Shown: positions 29,701 through 42,800, counted from the first letter of the stretch. The stretch: DNA of 64,000 nt from Manduca sexta (GCF_014839805.1 NC_051141.1:14330777-14394776); one strand, 5' to 3'. Notes: generated from the letters alone by a model not told the origin. Made by a program: numbers and translations.

Positions 29701-32700
29701 ACCAACTTCTAGGAAATTATTGCGGAATATATTTAAATGTAGTCCTAGTATACAATTTTAATTGAATTTATTTATAATGGCTAGCGTCGATCAGACACTA
29801 TAAGTTTCTGGGCATTGATCCGACTGCCATATATTTACTTGCGTCCATACATACGGAAAAATATGATTCGATTCAACGCGCTTCGACTCTGCTTCAATCA
29901 ACACCAGCCTTAACACTCAAACTGAGTATTGAGCAATGGCGAAGGGTCCATATAGCCTGATTCCTGCCGGATTATCATTATCATTAGAACGACTTGCAGA
30001 TTACGTTTATGTATGTATCGGTATGTTATGTCGGGTTGCCTATCGAAAAATGTCACCTTTCGCCCCTGGTATTGAGTATGGATATTCGCGTGCAGTTCCC
30101 CGAGGAGCGCAACCACGACCTGACGCAGATGTACCGCACGTACTTCACGCGCAACGTGAACCCGACCAACCTGTCGCTGTTCATCGAGGCGTACGTGCGC
30201 CGCTCCGACCTGGGCATCACGCGCGACGCCGACACTATCAAGGTGCCGGTGCTCAACATCACCGGCGCCATGTCGCCGCACGTCGACGACACCGTCACCT
30301 TCAACGGCCGGCTCAACCCCAACAACTCCACTTGGATGAAGGTCAGATATTCTTTTTGTTATGGCTTAGTGACTATCCCGTGCCTGATGGCAACCATAAT
30401 TTAGTATAATTGTTATGTTTAACAAAGTGGGGAGTTCCGTATGTATGTTGTTGCCGATAGTATTCGGAACTATTGTTGGGCTCCTTTGGATATAATGGGT
30501 GTGTTGATTTCTATCTTGTAAACCGTTTTTGCCGCAGCTTAAATCACGAGCAAAATCTACTCTGACAAGTCTAATAGCTTAATTATTGATATATAACTCA
30601 CACACCGAAATGGGCGTAGCCAGAGTCTTTTTTCAGAGAGGCCTAGCCTCCAGAATAAAACAAACGACTGACGTAATCTTCTGATCGCAATTTTGATAAA
30701 TTTGATGGTTTTAAAAAATATAAAGTAGTAGTCCCTCAATGTCATGTAAGTGGGCGCAGACCAACTGTTAACCCAACTACCCACTAAAATATTACCACTG
30801 GACAACATGGTATCAAGAGTACATAAATTAAAGAGACAATTCCTCACTGTGATTTCATTGTATAGATTTCAGACTGCGGCATGGTGATGGAGGAGCAGCC
30901 AGGCAAGGTGTCGGAAGCATTCAGGCTGTTCCTGCAAGGCGAGGGCTTCGGTAAGTAACCCACCACTGACGCCACAGTCGACCCCACCAACCCACCCTAT
31001 GGCTGTGCACAGCTTCGCTTCGTGACAAGCGCCGCACCACGGCCCAGCGACACTGCCGTGCCCCTGCGCAATATGTTTGTCCTCACACTTGTTTAATAAG
31101 AACACCTTTCTGTTGTTATTATTCAGAAGGATTTTTATGCCATTGCCAATATCACGAAATAATTATATGTATGTTTTATACACTTTTAACTAAATCTAAT
31201 ATTATGTGAATTAATAACTGCACCCTCGCGTGCTCAAACCTAATGCAAGCTTTAAGCTTTTATATCTATTGAAATGATAAATTATACCAAACATAACTTT
31301 ATTTTATTTTTAATATAGTTTAAATCCTTAGGCCTTAAATTATATACGTATCTACAATATGAATTACTGTAATAATATAAAAGTGTGAACGTCATTTGAG
31401 TTTTCACGCATTTTATATTTGAACCCATAAAAAATATGTTAATATTTCTATCAAATATTTAAGCTTGTAAAAGTATTTTGATTCTTAAATGTCGTTTACA
31501 AGAGTAGCTATATAACTGACTTGAATACTGAAAGGCAGTACATTATATGACCTTTGTTTGTTTTGATTACTTTTGAGCCTGGATATGCGATAAAATGTCT
31601 CCGCAACTGTTATGGCATGGTATGTATTAGACTGTTGCTTAATCGTTTTAGTAAAAGCCTTAGAATAATCTTAATGTTTGTAGAATTACTTATCCAAATA
31701 ATTTTGCTATGGTTCCTTTCAATTAGTATAAATTAGGCAGATTTAGAAAAAAAGCTTTTAAGATATATTACTATGTGATACGACGTGATATCGTCTATAT
31801 CCGCTTGAAATGTTATAGTTATATTGTATTTTATTTGAACAAATGCCTTTACGTCTCGGCTTGCATGTTTTATAAAGGATACACCTGTACAGTTTGTTCC
31901 GACTACGCTTGCTTGCACATAATCTTGATACTTTTTTATAAGACCAATTGTATTTAAAATATTTTTAAACAATTTATTTATATTAATTTAACTTTAATAA
32001 CGACTAATGTAATGAATATTTTTTGATAAAAACAAACGGCTTCACACTTTTTTAATTAGTTTTTGTTTAAATGTCGCACACAAGTGAAGTCGGTTCCAAC
32101 TTCCAGTATGTGATTATTTAATTTTTATTTTATTTATTTTGTTTGGTTTCCCCGCCTCCTGTAGCCGTGTTACCAATACAGAAATGCATCACCCGACTTA
32201 GTAGCACTGTTACGCCGCTCACCCCGAACGCCATCTAGTCAACCTGTTGCGACGCTAATGTAGAATAAATGTAAGTTTTTATAATTTTTTATACATTTGG
32301 CTTGTGCTTAGTGTGTTTGTTATAAATATCAGCAGGGAATGTAAATATTTATTATATTTTATTCTATGCTCTACTTTTGTCCGAATTATAGTTATAACCG
32401 GGCAAATTTTAATGTTTGTTTTTTGCAGTTTGATTATTAAGAAGTAAAACTTATATGCTTTTAAATTATCAAAGCGAATACAACTAATGACGCTTCAAGT
32501 TTTATTGATATTCGCCTGTGTCGTGCGTTTTTTATTCTAATACATTATTGTAAATAATATGTTGTCGGCTTCTACCGATGTCCCGGATTAATTAATGCTC
32601 AATTTCCTTTTTGTTACTTCGTATAATTTTGTTTTACTAATCTTAAACTGATAAATAACTCAATAAATAAGGAGTGCGCACGACGGCAGTAGATATATTA

Positions 32701-33525
32701 TCTTGTTTTTATATAAATAATTAACTCTAATCTAAACAGGTAAGTTTCTTTCTTTTGCGCGGACTGAAGAACTTTTTATGTAGTCTTTCTTTTTATATTA
32801 AGTACAGTATGTGGCAACAAGTCGGCATTGAAGCAATTTACATTATCTAAAGCATCACCAAAAATGAATTTATTGTGTGTATGTGTGTGTGTTAATGTAA
32901 TTATTTGAAGATAGAGAGTTATATAACACTATCATTATTGTGCCATAATTATTGCTATAGACTGTATTTTAATTATGTACTTACCTACGATTAAACCTAC
33001 AAAGTGTAATTTGTTTCTCACACGTTTGAATCTTAAAATTTGAAACTGGTTTACTAATGTCATTAATACTTTTATCGTCTACTAAATTCCAAATTACATA
33101 TTAAAAGAAGAACCGAGAATTTTATAATTATGATTAAATTAAAATCCATTAATATTGTGACTTAATTTTTTTATCTGTACGATACCTACTCATTAGTTTC
33201 TAACGTTTTGATTTCACAAATCATTTTTATCATGATCTAAACCAGACCCCTTAAACTTTCAGCATTAGTCATGATACAGCGCGAGTTCAAAACTTTTTTA
33301 TTTCCGATCAGGTTTGTTTACAAAAAGTTGTATGCACGTGACCTTGAACGAAGTGTTGAGTGCAGTAACAGTTGAGTTTGGATTATGTTCACAGTGGCGC
33401 CACTGTCGCCGACCAAGATAGTTGCGTTCCGGCGGCTGTCGGACGCGGAGCGGCGCCGCCCGTGCCGCCACTCCTCCGTCATCCGCATTACGGAGAACCC
33501 CATCTCGGAGGCGGTCGTGTGTTAA
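26648..33525 (+). CDS. MESK2: NDRG-family protein (MESK2 orthologue), 5'-partial gene
   Basis: The product is an N-myc downstream-regulated-gene family protein. This is a cytoplasmic alpha/beta-hydrolase fold generally held to have no hydrolase activity; the Drosophila member was named as a suppressor of KSR/Ras signalling. Coding exons seen are 26648-26789, 27198-27344, 30096-30341, 30866-30950 and then either 33395-33525 or 32165-32238. All junctions are GT-AG and keep one frame. Family landmarks in order are YPTMDELANQL, GHFGLKSFIGFGVGAGAN, NCTSGQAGWIEWAYQKM, LMWHHFGRFPEERNHDL, VPVLNITG, SPHVDDTV and EEQPGKVSEAFRLFLQGEG. The nucleophile elbow reads GVGAG, with glycine where active hydrolases have serine, as in the family. 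The N-terminal third, including its start codon, was not found in 1-26647, so the gene is 5'-partial here. It converges on Syx7. The identification is very secure; exon ends rest on splice consensus and phase only. Confidence 0.95.
27198..27344 (+). CDS. MESK2: NDRG internal exon, GWIEW region
   Basis: This exon of 49 whole codons lies between acceptor TTTTGCAG and donor GTATGC. It starts VDVLALINCTSG and ends MWHHFGR, both diagnostic NDRG segments. Phase is 0 at both ends, so it could be swapped for a mutually exclusive exon, but no second version was seen nearby. Confidence 0.95.
27345..30095. other. NDRG intron
   Basis: A 2.75-kb intron. The GC-richer patch 28850-29060 has no family match and may be an old repeat. 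No alternative coding exon in the needed phase 0 was seen. Confidence 0.6.
30096..30341 (+). CDS. MESK2: NDRG internal exon, VPVLNITG region
   Basis: This is an exon of 82 whole codons with very high GC, from acceptor CGTGCAG to donor GTCAGA. It encodes FPEERNHDLTQMYRTYF, the NPTNLSLFIEAYVRR helices, VPVLNITG and the HVDDTVTFNGRLNPNNSTWMK stretch. The longer open frames that extend to either side are read-through into intron. Confidence 0.96.
30866..30950 (+). CDS. MESK2: NDRG penultimate exon
   Basis: The exon begins after acceptor TTGTATAG and encodes ISDCGMVMEEQPGK and FRLFLQGEGF, the end of the conserved NDRG core. It stops one base into a codon at donor GTAAGT. Without splicing the frame ends three codons later (Gly-Lys-stop), so intron retention would give a product that simply ends after the core. 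Its phase-1 end joins either of two downstream last exons. Confidence 0.95.
32165..32238 (+). CDS. MESK2: Candidate alternative last exon of NDRG (short tail)
   Basis: A strong acceptor (a long T-rich tract ending CCTCCTGTAG) opens a frame in exactly the phase left by the exon ending at 30950. It gives Ala plus 23 residues, rich in Ser/Thr/Pro (RLSSTVTPLTPNAI) before TAG. An AATAAA signal follows 25 bases after the stop. The phase match, strong acceptor, short Ser/Thr tail typical of NDRG C-termini and nearby poly(A) signal together support a real alternative terminal exon. No transcript was available, so use of the exon is inferred. Confidence 0.6.
32264..32269 (+). terminator. AATAAA poly(A) signal after the short NDRG last exon
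   Basis: A canonical hexamer lies 25 bases after the TAG of the 32165 exon, as expected for a compact terminal exon. The motif is common in AT-rich DNA, so its value comes only from position. Confidence 0.4.
32737..32745 (+). promoter_or_regulatory. Juxtaposed acceptor/donor (CAG then GTAAGT), possible recursive splice site
   Basis: AACAG is followed at once by a perfect GTAAGT inside the 2.4-kb NDRG intron, between the two alternative last exons. This is the form of a zero-length recursive splice site. The pyrimidine tract is poor, and such a short intron rarely needs one. Confidence 0.25.
33395..33525 (+). CDS. MESK2: NDRG last exon (long tail)
   Basis: The exon follows acceptor GTTCACAG. 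The leftover G plus TG gives Val, then APLSPTKIVAFRRLSD, an Arg-rich stretch, RHSSVIRITENPISEAVVC and TAA. RRLS and RHSS fit basophilic kinase sites, as in NDRG C-terminal tails. GC content drops sharply after the stop. An AATAAA lies at 33596-33601. Confidence 0.9.
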
Positions 33526-35289
33526 ACACCACCCGACCACGCCCGGGCTCGCCACTTCATCGCACCGATGTGGATCTCACCCGTTTGTAACCGAAAATAA
33601 ATTTAATAATATATTCCCACATGTAAACAGATCTGTTATCAGTAGGCCACGTATACAACCAAAAATATTGTGAAGGGACAGAAAGATCGTCGGAATGCTG
33701 CCAATCTTTAAGGTTGGAATATTTATTATTTAGAACTGAAATATTGTCTGAAAAAGAATTCCAGCGGCACATGCGTGCCGATACAGTTTGTGTACATATC
33801 GGAAATGGATAATGCGTGAAACTGTCTAAATATTTACATGTAATGCTTTTAGTTTACTACAGAAAACGAAAGCGGAATGATGAGGTATGCGAGCCGGTCG
33901 GGTGAAACAACGTCTAGTTAAGTTTCCCACTCCATGAGTCGCACTGTTGAACCTAATTATACTTCTATCATTGTATAATTTAAGGAAAAAATTCTTAGTA
34001 TCCACTCATTTTATTATACAAAATATCACACTATTGGACGTTAAACATTATTCTGTTAGGCTAAAATAAGTTAAGTATTTATTTACGCAAATATGTAAGC
34101 AAGTTAGTTAGCATTGTTTTGTAATTTAGTATTAAAAGTAACACGAGGGAATGTCCGCACCGACACAGTGGGGACGGCGTACCCTTCATGGGGTATCCAG
34201 AACGCGCTGGAGCTGTAGAGGTACGGTTGTTGATAGCACAAGTTTCAGGCTTGAGTTCATATCAGAGATATTGTTAAGTGTCGGTTGATGTCGCGTGGTT
34301 CCTAAACCCATGCTTTGCTATTGAACAAGGGTACGCTGTCCTGAGCTAAAAGCGTCACTGTATTGGTGCGTGCAGAGAGTCTTTGGGTGCTATGCTAAGA
34401 CCAAGATAGTTATTGGGACGATTTAAGAGATTTTTGTGGTATATTTTATGTGACAATCGTGTTTTGTTGATTATTAAAATTAAAGGCCTAATGTTGACAA
34501 GAGATCTGAATGTTATTAATTTAATTTATTTTAATTAGATGTCTGTTGATATTTATTTGATCAGTATTAATTATTTCCATTGTAAGATTACTTTACTTTT
34601 GTAGATAATTACCAGTCACCGCTTGCAGTCGTCGTAGGTATCTATAATATAATCGCGCGTTTGCTTCGTAATGTAAGATGTTAATTTCTATTTTGTATTA
34701 TGGAGAGGTTTGTCTGAAGGCGGATATATTAACGATCGTGATGGAAAGTTATCACGTGTAGTTTGACTGATTGCTACGCACTGTAACTTTATAAATCATC
34801 GATATCTGTATTAAGGATAACTTAAAAATATCATGTTATATAGGAAGACAAGTTGGCAGTTTGCATTTTGAAATAATAGTATATAGTTTTCTGTTTATCG
34901 CTGGCTACGATATTAGACGACTTCACTGTAGATAGGATCTGTAGATAGATCTAAGTAGAACCCATTTTGTATCCCATAGTGTAAGCACGTCCGCGGAACG
35001 CTTCGCGGGCGCGCCTCTGCGTGAATGTTCAATGCTTCGTAGAAGTACAACTAAATAGTAATCAAGTTCTATTCGCGCTAATATTGTGTAGAGAAAAAAA
35101 AATACTACGTAGATCATGTCTTGCGTTTCCAAATTTGTGTGAGAATATTATTGGGTCTATTAAAAGGTGATTTTTTAAATATTATGTTGTTTCATTTGTA
35201 CATACATAATAAATGTATATAATTATATTAGTTATTAATTATTTTAGTAGACACTCCTTGCCTCCGAAATTAAAAAATATTTAGTACTA
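33526..35289. other. NDRG 3' UTR and downstream DNA
   Basis: The first part is the presumed 3' UTR. Several AATAAA-like hexamers exist, so its end is unclear. Nothing else was recognised apart from moderate GC at 34150-34400. Confidence 0.45.
33596..33601 (+). terminator. AATAAA poly(A) signal after the long NDRG last exon
   Basis: A canonical hexamer lies 70 bases past the TAA at 33523-33525. It is a plausible proximal poly(A) signal; the real 3' UTR could be much longer. Confidence 0.35.
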
Positions 35290-35615
35290 GAGAGCGGCGA
35301 TAGCCTAGTTGGGTGTGGAACGGACTGCCAAGACGAATGTCCGCAGGTTCAAATCCCAAGGGCACACACCTCTGACTTTTCTAAAAAATCATGTGTGTAT
35401 TCTTTGTGAATTTATCGTTCGCTTTAACGGTGAAGGAAAACATCGTGAGGAAACCTGCACATCCGAGAAGTTCTCTATAGGAATTTCTAAGGTGTGTGAA
35501 GTCTACCAATCCGCACTAGGCCAGCGTGGTGGACTAAGGCCTAATCCCTCTCAGTAGTAGAGGAGGCCCGTGCTCAGCAGTGGGCAAGTATATAATACAG
35601 GGCTGATATTATTAT
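35290..35615 (+). mobile_element. Full-length tRNA-derived SINE (Metulj-like), sense copy
   Basis: It starts GCGGCGATAGCCTAGTTGGG (A-box region) with B box GGTTCAAATCC. It carries the AGTAGTAGAGGAGGCCCGTG block common to this lepidopteran SINE group and ends in ATTATTATT. The perfect 12-bp target duplication TATTTAGTACTA lies at 35278-35289 and 35616-35627, so it is a recent, intact insertion between NDRG and Syx7. Confidence 0.9.
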
Positions 35616-36467
35616 TATTTAGTACTATCTTGATCGATATCTTAGAATAATAGCAGATAATAACAGATCAAATAAACTCCAAATGTACTTATTTTCATTG
35701 GTTTATGTTGAGCGATAGATGTAAATAGCTTGGGTACCAGAATTCGCTATCAATATTCGTCATTAAATAGTAGAATGCAAATACCAGCCAGTGCGATGTC
35801 ACTACTTTATAACTTTGTTGGAATACCGTAATTATGAAAATATCTAATTTTATTTACCACTTTTTATAATTAAAATTTCCCTATACTAGTAATTTTGGTC
35901 ACTAAATTGTGATAGAACGACTTCAATGACTCATCTCTACGCCAATAACAAACCGTATTGTTCCTTCATTCAAAAATAAACAAATCTAATTCTTGATCAA
36001 ATTTATATATTTTGAAGTCAACAAATACGAGGGTATCCATTAAAACATATATTTACAATCTCATTGCAAAATAACTTTAAAAAGGTGTTAAATAAATTAT
36101 CGGTTTACAAATTCTCTATTCCACATTTCAAGTCGCTTTCTTTCTGTCAAAAATTTATATAAAAATATCAAACAAAATCATTTTACGATTTCAAACATTA
36201 CTATGCCTTTGGTACCCCAAGCACTCTTATTGTTATAGTCACTCTTTTTCTTACAACAAAACTAGACTAACCAAAACCGATAATTCATTTTACTCCTTAC
36301 ATTTACTTATAATAATATCTAAAAAAATATTTTGATTAAAATTTTAAGTAATAAAAATTATAAGTGCAGTAATGAAAAGCGAAATCACAATAAAATGTAT
36401 TTTACAAAAAAAATACTGTTACAATTAATCATTATATTATAATGAATCTAATGAGAATCTGCTATCA

Positions 36468-36560
36468 TCAGCGGCACGATGTCTTTTTCTGAACATGGGC
36501 CTCCCCCAAATATTTCCAGAACGACCTATTAGAAGCGGCCCGCATCCAGCGACGTCATGC
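36468..36560 (-). mobile_element. LINE ORF2 C-terminal relic
   Basis: The minus-strand frame reads RRWMRAASNRSFWKYLGEAH, then VQKKTSCR and a stop. This resembles the RWM.AA.NRSLW..LGEAYVQQW end common to lepidopteran LINE polyproteins. Only about 30 codons survive. Confidence 0.6.
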
Positions 36561-37454
36561 GAATCTGCTGTATTACCGGTGAAAACTACTCGAGAAATGC
36601 ACTGGACCGTAAACATGCGAAGCGATATACATGATCAGTAAAAAAAAATTATTTTATAAATTTAAAACTGCAAATATTTTCTGCAAATGCGATATTTTAT
36701 TTGCATTACATACTGGCGACAATAGCCGCACCTTCAATTATAATTATTCTGATCAGTTACACATTCAAAACTGCAAATAGAAATATCAATATATATATAA
36801 AAGTAAAAACTTCGAATGAAGTTTATGAATTCATAATTTATCATGTTTTATTATAAAAAATCTAATAAAATATGCTTAATCATTATCGCGTGGTTATTCA
36901 TTGGCTGTTCATCACGGAAGGCACATTGCACTTAAATGGTTTATTAGACAATATGAGATCTTTGAATTTTTATTCTTATAGCTCGAAAAGTTAAGAACAA
37001 TACATTAATATTATTGCTTGAAATCAGGTCACTAAAGCGTACCAATAATACATATGAGTCATATTTTCTAAGCAGTATAACTGCACCTTCCGTTGGTCAT
37101 AATCCACTAAAACATCTAAACACATCAAAGCAGGTACGAAAATGCTTAATTTCGTTGAATATGTTATAGGCACTATTGTTAACGCACAGAACCTCGGTTT
37201 CAGATATTACATTCCAATAATTTGTATAATGAGTAAAAACACAATCGCCCCACACCGACATACTACTCATATTTTATAATCGGGATAAAATTGTTTAGCT
37301 CTGACAGACGTTCAGGTCTGAAAATGGTTATTCTATGAAGGCTTTCTGCCTTCAGTTCGATTTTCCCAACTTATACATTGAAACCGAGGTACCAATACGT
37401 TATTGGCTACAAGGCTTAAAATACAATAATATTTTTATGAATGCGAACACCATA

Positions 37455-37505
37455 AAATTCACGTCGAATTGATAACCTCCTCCTTTTTTTGAAGTCGGTT
37501 AAAAA
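37455..37505. repeat. Fragment of a common lepidopteran repeat end
   Basis: GATAACCTCCTCCTTTTTTTGAAGTCGGTTAAAA is a string I recognise as highly dispersed in Lepidoptera. Only about 50 bases are present. Confidence 0.4.
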
Positions 37506-39773
37506 TATGACCATGTAACTTTGAGACGTCGCGTCGTTTAAACAAGAGTATTTACCGAACTTCGGTATGTATCAAAGAATACTCATACGACGGCATTACA
37601 CGAAAATATTGTGTATGTTATGAAGACGACGTGATACCACATCGGTGCCGTAGAAAGAGATACAATATGAGATACATAGTATGAGATGACTTAGCATACA
37701 AATGTTACAATCTACGGGATACATAAATATGTTGCCAGGTACATATACAAAGGGTCATTAGACTTCGAACCTAAAGAACCTCGTCCCTGTTCATATTAGT
37801 GACTTCTCCGCGTTGTAGTGCCAATATCTGATACAACTAGCTACTAGCATGACGTTATTAATAGTTGTCTTTGTAGAGTTCATACTAGATGGATGGATGG
37901 ATGTTTGTCTAGGAAATGTATATCATGTAATTTAAAAGGGCTTCATCCTCTTCGTCTGGTTTTATCTTCTGCGAACAATCTTACTAAATTTAATTTTCTA
38001 TAATTCTGATAAATACATACGCGCGTTTCATGCATAGGTTATAATACTATAAATATTTGATTGTATAACCAAAATATTTTGAGTGTGGATATTGAATTTA
38101 ATCAAATTTAGTAAACTTAAAATTAATAATAAAGGACTGTTTCACAGAACAATTTGCCATATACACGACAATAGTCGAAAGAGGGACGAAGTTCTTAATG
38201 TTCCGATAAGAAAAGTTTTGATGACAGTGCGATACAGTAGGAAACGTACGAGTATGTTCGAATCCTCTAACATAATTCCTACGAGGCGTAAATCACTTTC
38301 CGCTTTGTTAGTCATTGCAGGTTCTAAACCCACAATAAGGAACATTTAAGCATTCACAAAAATATAAAAGAAAAATATGACTCTTTTAAGGTTTACTTAA
38401 ATATTTACACTTTATCGCTTTTTATCACAATGAGGATACATTTTTTATGTATAACATCGCCTTTTGCATCCACAGTAAATTCATCATGAGTAAAATGCAA
38501 CTTGGCCCTGCGATTGTAGCACCACACGATAGCGTAATGGAATTTATTATCATAAAAATCAGAACATTTCTTGAGTGATGTATTATATTATTTTCTATGT
38601 ACAGTACTCTTCACAGTCGTCATTTAGTTCGGGATTTTCTTTTCTCAACATGCTCTTTATCTCGCTTCTGGGCAAACAACTGAAACTACCTCTTCCCGCA
38701 TTATGCTACCGACGAAGTACTCCAACGTACGTTACGGAAGACTCGTGGAAGTCCAAGTATATAACATGCTATCTGTGTAAGTTATTAAGGACAATGTGTT
38801 CAATATTGGCCGCATTATCATTTTATGACGTTCATCTGGTTACGATCGGAAGCTATACGTGATCGCCTGACTATCGCACGCGTCTCGCTTTTACTGTGGA
38901 CGAGCTCTTATAAAAAAAACTTAAAGGATGTAAAAATAGTACGAGAGTTCCGACGCCAATGTTGTTTTATCTAAAATAAACGACATAATGACCCTATATA
39001 TGGTGTATATCCCTTACCTAATCTAATTATATTTGGCAATGATTAGAAGATTAGTGAAGTCATATCATGTCTGTGGATTCTCCACTCAAACTGGATTGAT
39101 TTTCGAGACGTTTTAATTACTTCGTAAAAATTGAGTTAGGAATGCATAATGTACTATTGTTTAGTCAGTGGTTTGAAAATCATACTTCCAATTCTTGTAT
39201 TACTGTACAGTAGTACAAAACGAAACACAAAGGCCCAAAATATATACAATATCGATTAATTATACAGGTTAAAATACAATATTGCCAGCAAAATTACAAA
39301 CGTTATATAACTAGACCGACTCGCGCAAAATATTGCAATACAAAGGGCCAAATAAATCTGCATGCACCAGCAGACCACGCCGGGCCAGTCTGACAAGAAT
39401 TGTAAAGATTTTAAAGTTGCATTGTGCAAATGAGCTGTTTTAAGTATCGGCATGCCTAGAGCTTACGGCTAACACGCCTGTGCATTTAGTTTACAATACA
39501 TTCCGCATAACTTTTCCAAACATATAGCAGAAGACGTCAAGAAATGTTTGGCAGTACTTTAAGTATTTCTCCACACTGTGAGCCCTGTTTGTTACATAAT
39601 AAATCAATTCAATTCAATCCTTGTCAAAGTAACCATGCTATTCCGTGGTTTATAATAATTAACATAATATTTTAAGGCTAGTATACACGGGTATGTGGAA
39701 CAATAATATCCGAATCATTGCCAAGGCGATTACATACGGTTACAAGAGGGTAATATGTACTGCCGAGGCGAAT

Positions 39774-39860
39774 TCAATTCTTCACTAATACGATGATGAT
39801 TATCAGAATTATAATGAACAGGATGAGCCCGATGTACACCTTCTTCTTTCGCAGCTTATT
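39774..39860 (-). CDS. Syx7: Syx7 last exon (membrane anchor)
   Basis: This exon of 28 codons and TGA encodes [11 protein letters not shown] followed by an unbroken run of Leu/Ile/Val/Phe and a final VKN. It is the C-terminal tail anchor. The acceptor is ATTTCAG. Confidence 0.95.
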   Translation of the reverse strand, partial: NKLRKKKVYIGLILFIIILIIIIVLVKN

Positions 39861-42800
39861 CTGAAATTATTCAAGAACATTTCATTAACTAGGTTCCATT
39901 GATGTTCCCACAATATATTTCAAGCAGTGCTCATCTAAATAGGCCACTATGGAATCCAGTGGGGAAATCATGTAAGAAATGATACCAAATAGCGTTTCCT
40001 AAGAAAACATGTTTAAGAACTAGACTACTACAATCACAAAATGCATTAATATTATTATTTCCCTCTTGTTTTTTTTTTTATTATGATCCTTAGAAACTGA
40101 TGACGAGTTTTACACCACATTGCTCGCGGTTTCGTCCACATGGATGAGTTTTCCCGTGGATGATATACTGGCACAGAAAATAGCCTATGTCCTTCCCGGG
40201 GTCTGAAACTATCCGTGCCAAATTTAATCGAAGTCTGATGGGTAGTTTTTGAATTTATCGCGTTCAGACAGGCAGACAGATACGGCATGAGACTTTGTTC
40301 TATGACATATTTTTAAGTTTTTTTAAGAGGAATAATTCAAAACTCACACAATTTTTTTAATATTTTTTTTCGCTAATGGTCTGCTCCTATTGGTCATATA
40401 GTCTATGCCTTCCTTTATAAATGGGCTATACAACATTAAATATTTTTTAAATTCCAACCAGTAGTTGCTCAGATTAGCGCATTCAAACTAACAAACTCTT
40501 CAGCTATAATAGTATATAGGTAGATAGAAGTATAGATAAGATAAGTCATACCTTGTAATTGGCCGCCTCCCGGAGCTGCTGGTTGCCGGCCTCGACGTTC
40601 TGAGCAGTGTACTCTACGTTGGACTCGATCGAGTCGACCACCTCTCCCTGCGCATGTATCATCGTGCCCAGCTGTTTGAATATCTGGTTCACGTCCATTA
40701 TGTCGTTCTGGAAATAAATGCCTCGTATTTGAGTTGCATAAAGTTCAAAGTAGAATAACTTTTTAATATAACTTAATGACGATACAACCCAGCGACTTGC
40801 CTGATGGTAAGCTACATAACCTCCAATAAATAGTAGTAACACCGTTCCTCAACTTTTAATTATAATACTCTAGATAAAGTTAGCTACAAAACTATCTGAC
40901 AAATTTAAAATCCTCAATAAACTTGTGTGCCCATATTAACAATTTTTACCTAATATATAATTCAAAGAGCTTACTTCATTTAAGACAAAGAAAAAATAAT
41001 ATATCGATTGAAGTATGTGTAAATTGTTCGGCTACTTGTGTGACTGACAATACACAGGAAAACATAGCCCCTTTAAAAAGAAAAGAAAAAAACTGTATAT
41101 CAAGCCGCACCTCTAACTGCCTGATGTCTCTCTCGCGCTCCTCAAGCTCGAGCAGGTTCCTCTCTGTCTGCATGTTGATTTGTTCCTGGTTCTGCGTCGT
41201 GTCGCCCATCTCCAACAACTCCTTATTGTGACCTAACATAAAAGCTTACTTACTCATACTGTGAATATACTTTCAATGTGATTTTCTTTAAATTAAATGA
41301 CACCCAAAACAGAAATGCCAGAATTTACTTTGAAAATAAACATTCACAAAAAAAGAAATGTCTTAGACAACGACTAGAATACGATAGATTTCGGCTGAAC
41401 CTTCTGCACAACTTCATAATCGTAATACGTCCAAGAAAATAAATATGTCCTATCAAAATAATGATACCTTCACGTTAATACGTTGCAAGTACTCACTCAC
41501 CGCTCATTCCAAACGGATCGCCGATGTTTATGGACTGCGCCTTCACTTTCTTCACGTCTTCTTTCGATTTCTGGGCGGCCAGTCTTTGCGTTGTCTGCGT
41601 AGATGGAAATACATTATGTCATTTACATTATTAAGTATTTACACTATACCTCAAATGTTACCATAAATCATTTATTAAAATAATAGTTTGAAAAATAGTT
41701 AATCCTAAAACTATAATTTATTAGAGATGGAAAGCCTTTTTTTGATTTTAAGTCTCTCGAGATCCCTTTGATACGCCCGTGAGAATAAAGATTACGCTAT
41801 CCGAAACCACTTGCACTCACGCCCTAGGTGAAAGCGCTTGCAAGAATAAAAGATAATACTATGTAATTAAATACCTACAGTTCCCAATAAACGTCACATC
41901 TTATAATAAAGGTACAGTTGCTTTCTTAACAGCGCTCGTTCCTGCTAGATTCAAAACCACCATGACCCTGATCAGAATATACTTTTTATACAGCTATTTA
42001 AAAAGAAAATCCTCATTTTAATGCCATACAAAGTGCTTTGGCAGTCAATTTTAATAATGCCAAGAGTAGGCAATAGCGGAGGCGAATTTAACGTGTAAAA
42101 TAAATTCGGCGGCGAACTGGATAATGAATACATTTTTTATCTTAGATCAGTATTAATATATTACTAAAGTATATTTTCTGAAATCTTACGTATATTAACA
42201 CGAAGCATATGCTGTTCATATGCTTGCATAATGCTTCTCAGTGTGCGATAAAGGTAGTTCTGCCTGCCTATTTAAACTACAATACCGAGTCAAAGTTTGT
42301 GTACATTTGGATTAATTTAACTATTACACATACTCAATGTGTGTGTATAAAGTAAATCATAATTATTCAAAGTTCCGTTTTTAACTGTCATTAATTCCTT
42401 TTTGAATACAACTGTTACTGTATAGTGTAGTTACTGTATTCAAAAAGGATGCCCCAAAAAATGGGCTAAATCCGAAAGCTCATTGATTACATCTAAATAA
42501 TTGTATACATATTGAAATTTTTATCTATCAAGGTTTATCGTGGCATCATTAGTATTAATTATTTTTTTAACCATAACAATGCTGCAATGCTCATTAAATT
42601 GGAGAGCTTGGGTACACAAATATTTTTATAATATATTTCTATATTCGTTTATTTCATTTTATCTGAATTACTCTTTTATGATATGACCAGTAATGTTATA
42701 ATGATTAACAAGTAATGTTATTACTTTCCCGCGACAATCAACTCCAGAAACAATTAAGTAATAATAAATCTGTTTAATGATATGCCTTATCCACACATAC

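Larger units (their letters stand above)
35628..39773. other. Spacer between the convergent NDRG and Syx7 genes
   Basis: Holds the LINE relic at 36468 and the fragment at 37455. Frames near 38083-38349 show no family features. The Syx7 3' UTR must start at its right end, but no clear minus-strand AATAAA lies close by. Confidence 0.45.

Noticed and set aside
29910..30409. Overlapping frames of 92-157 codons on both strands
   Set aside because: They are shadows of, or read-through from, the GC-rich NDRG exon 30096-30341.
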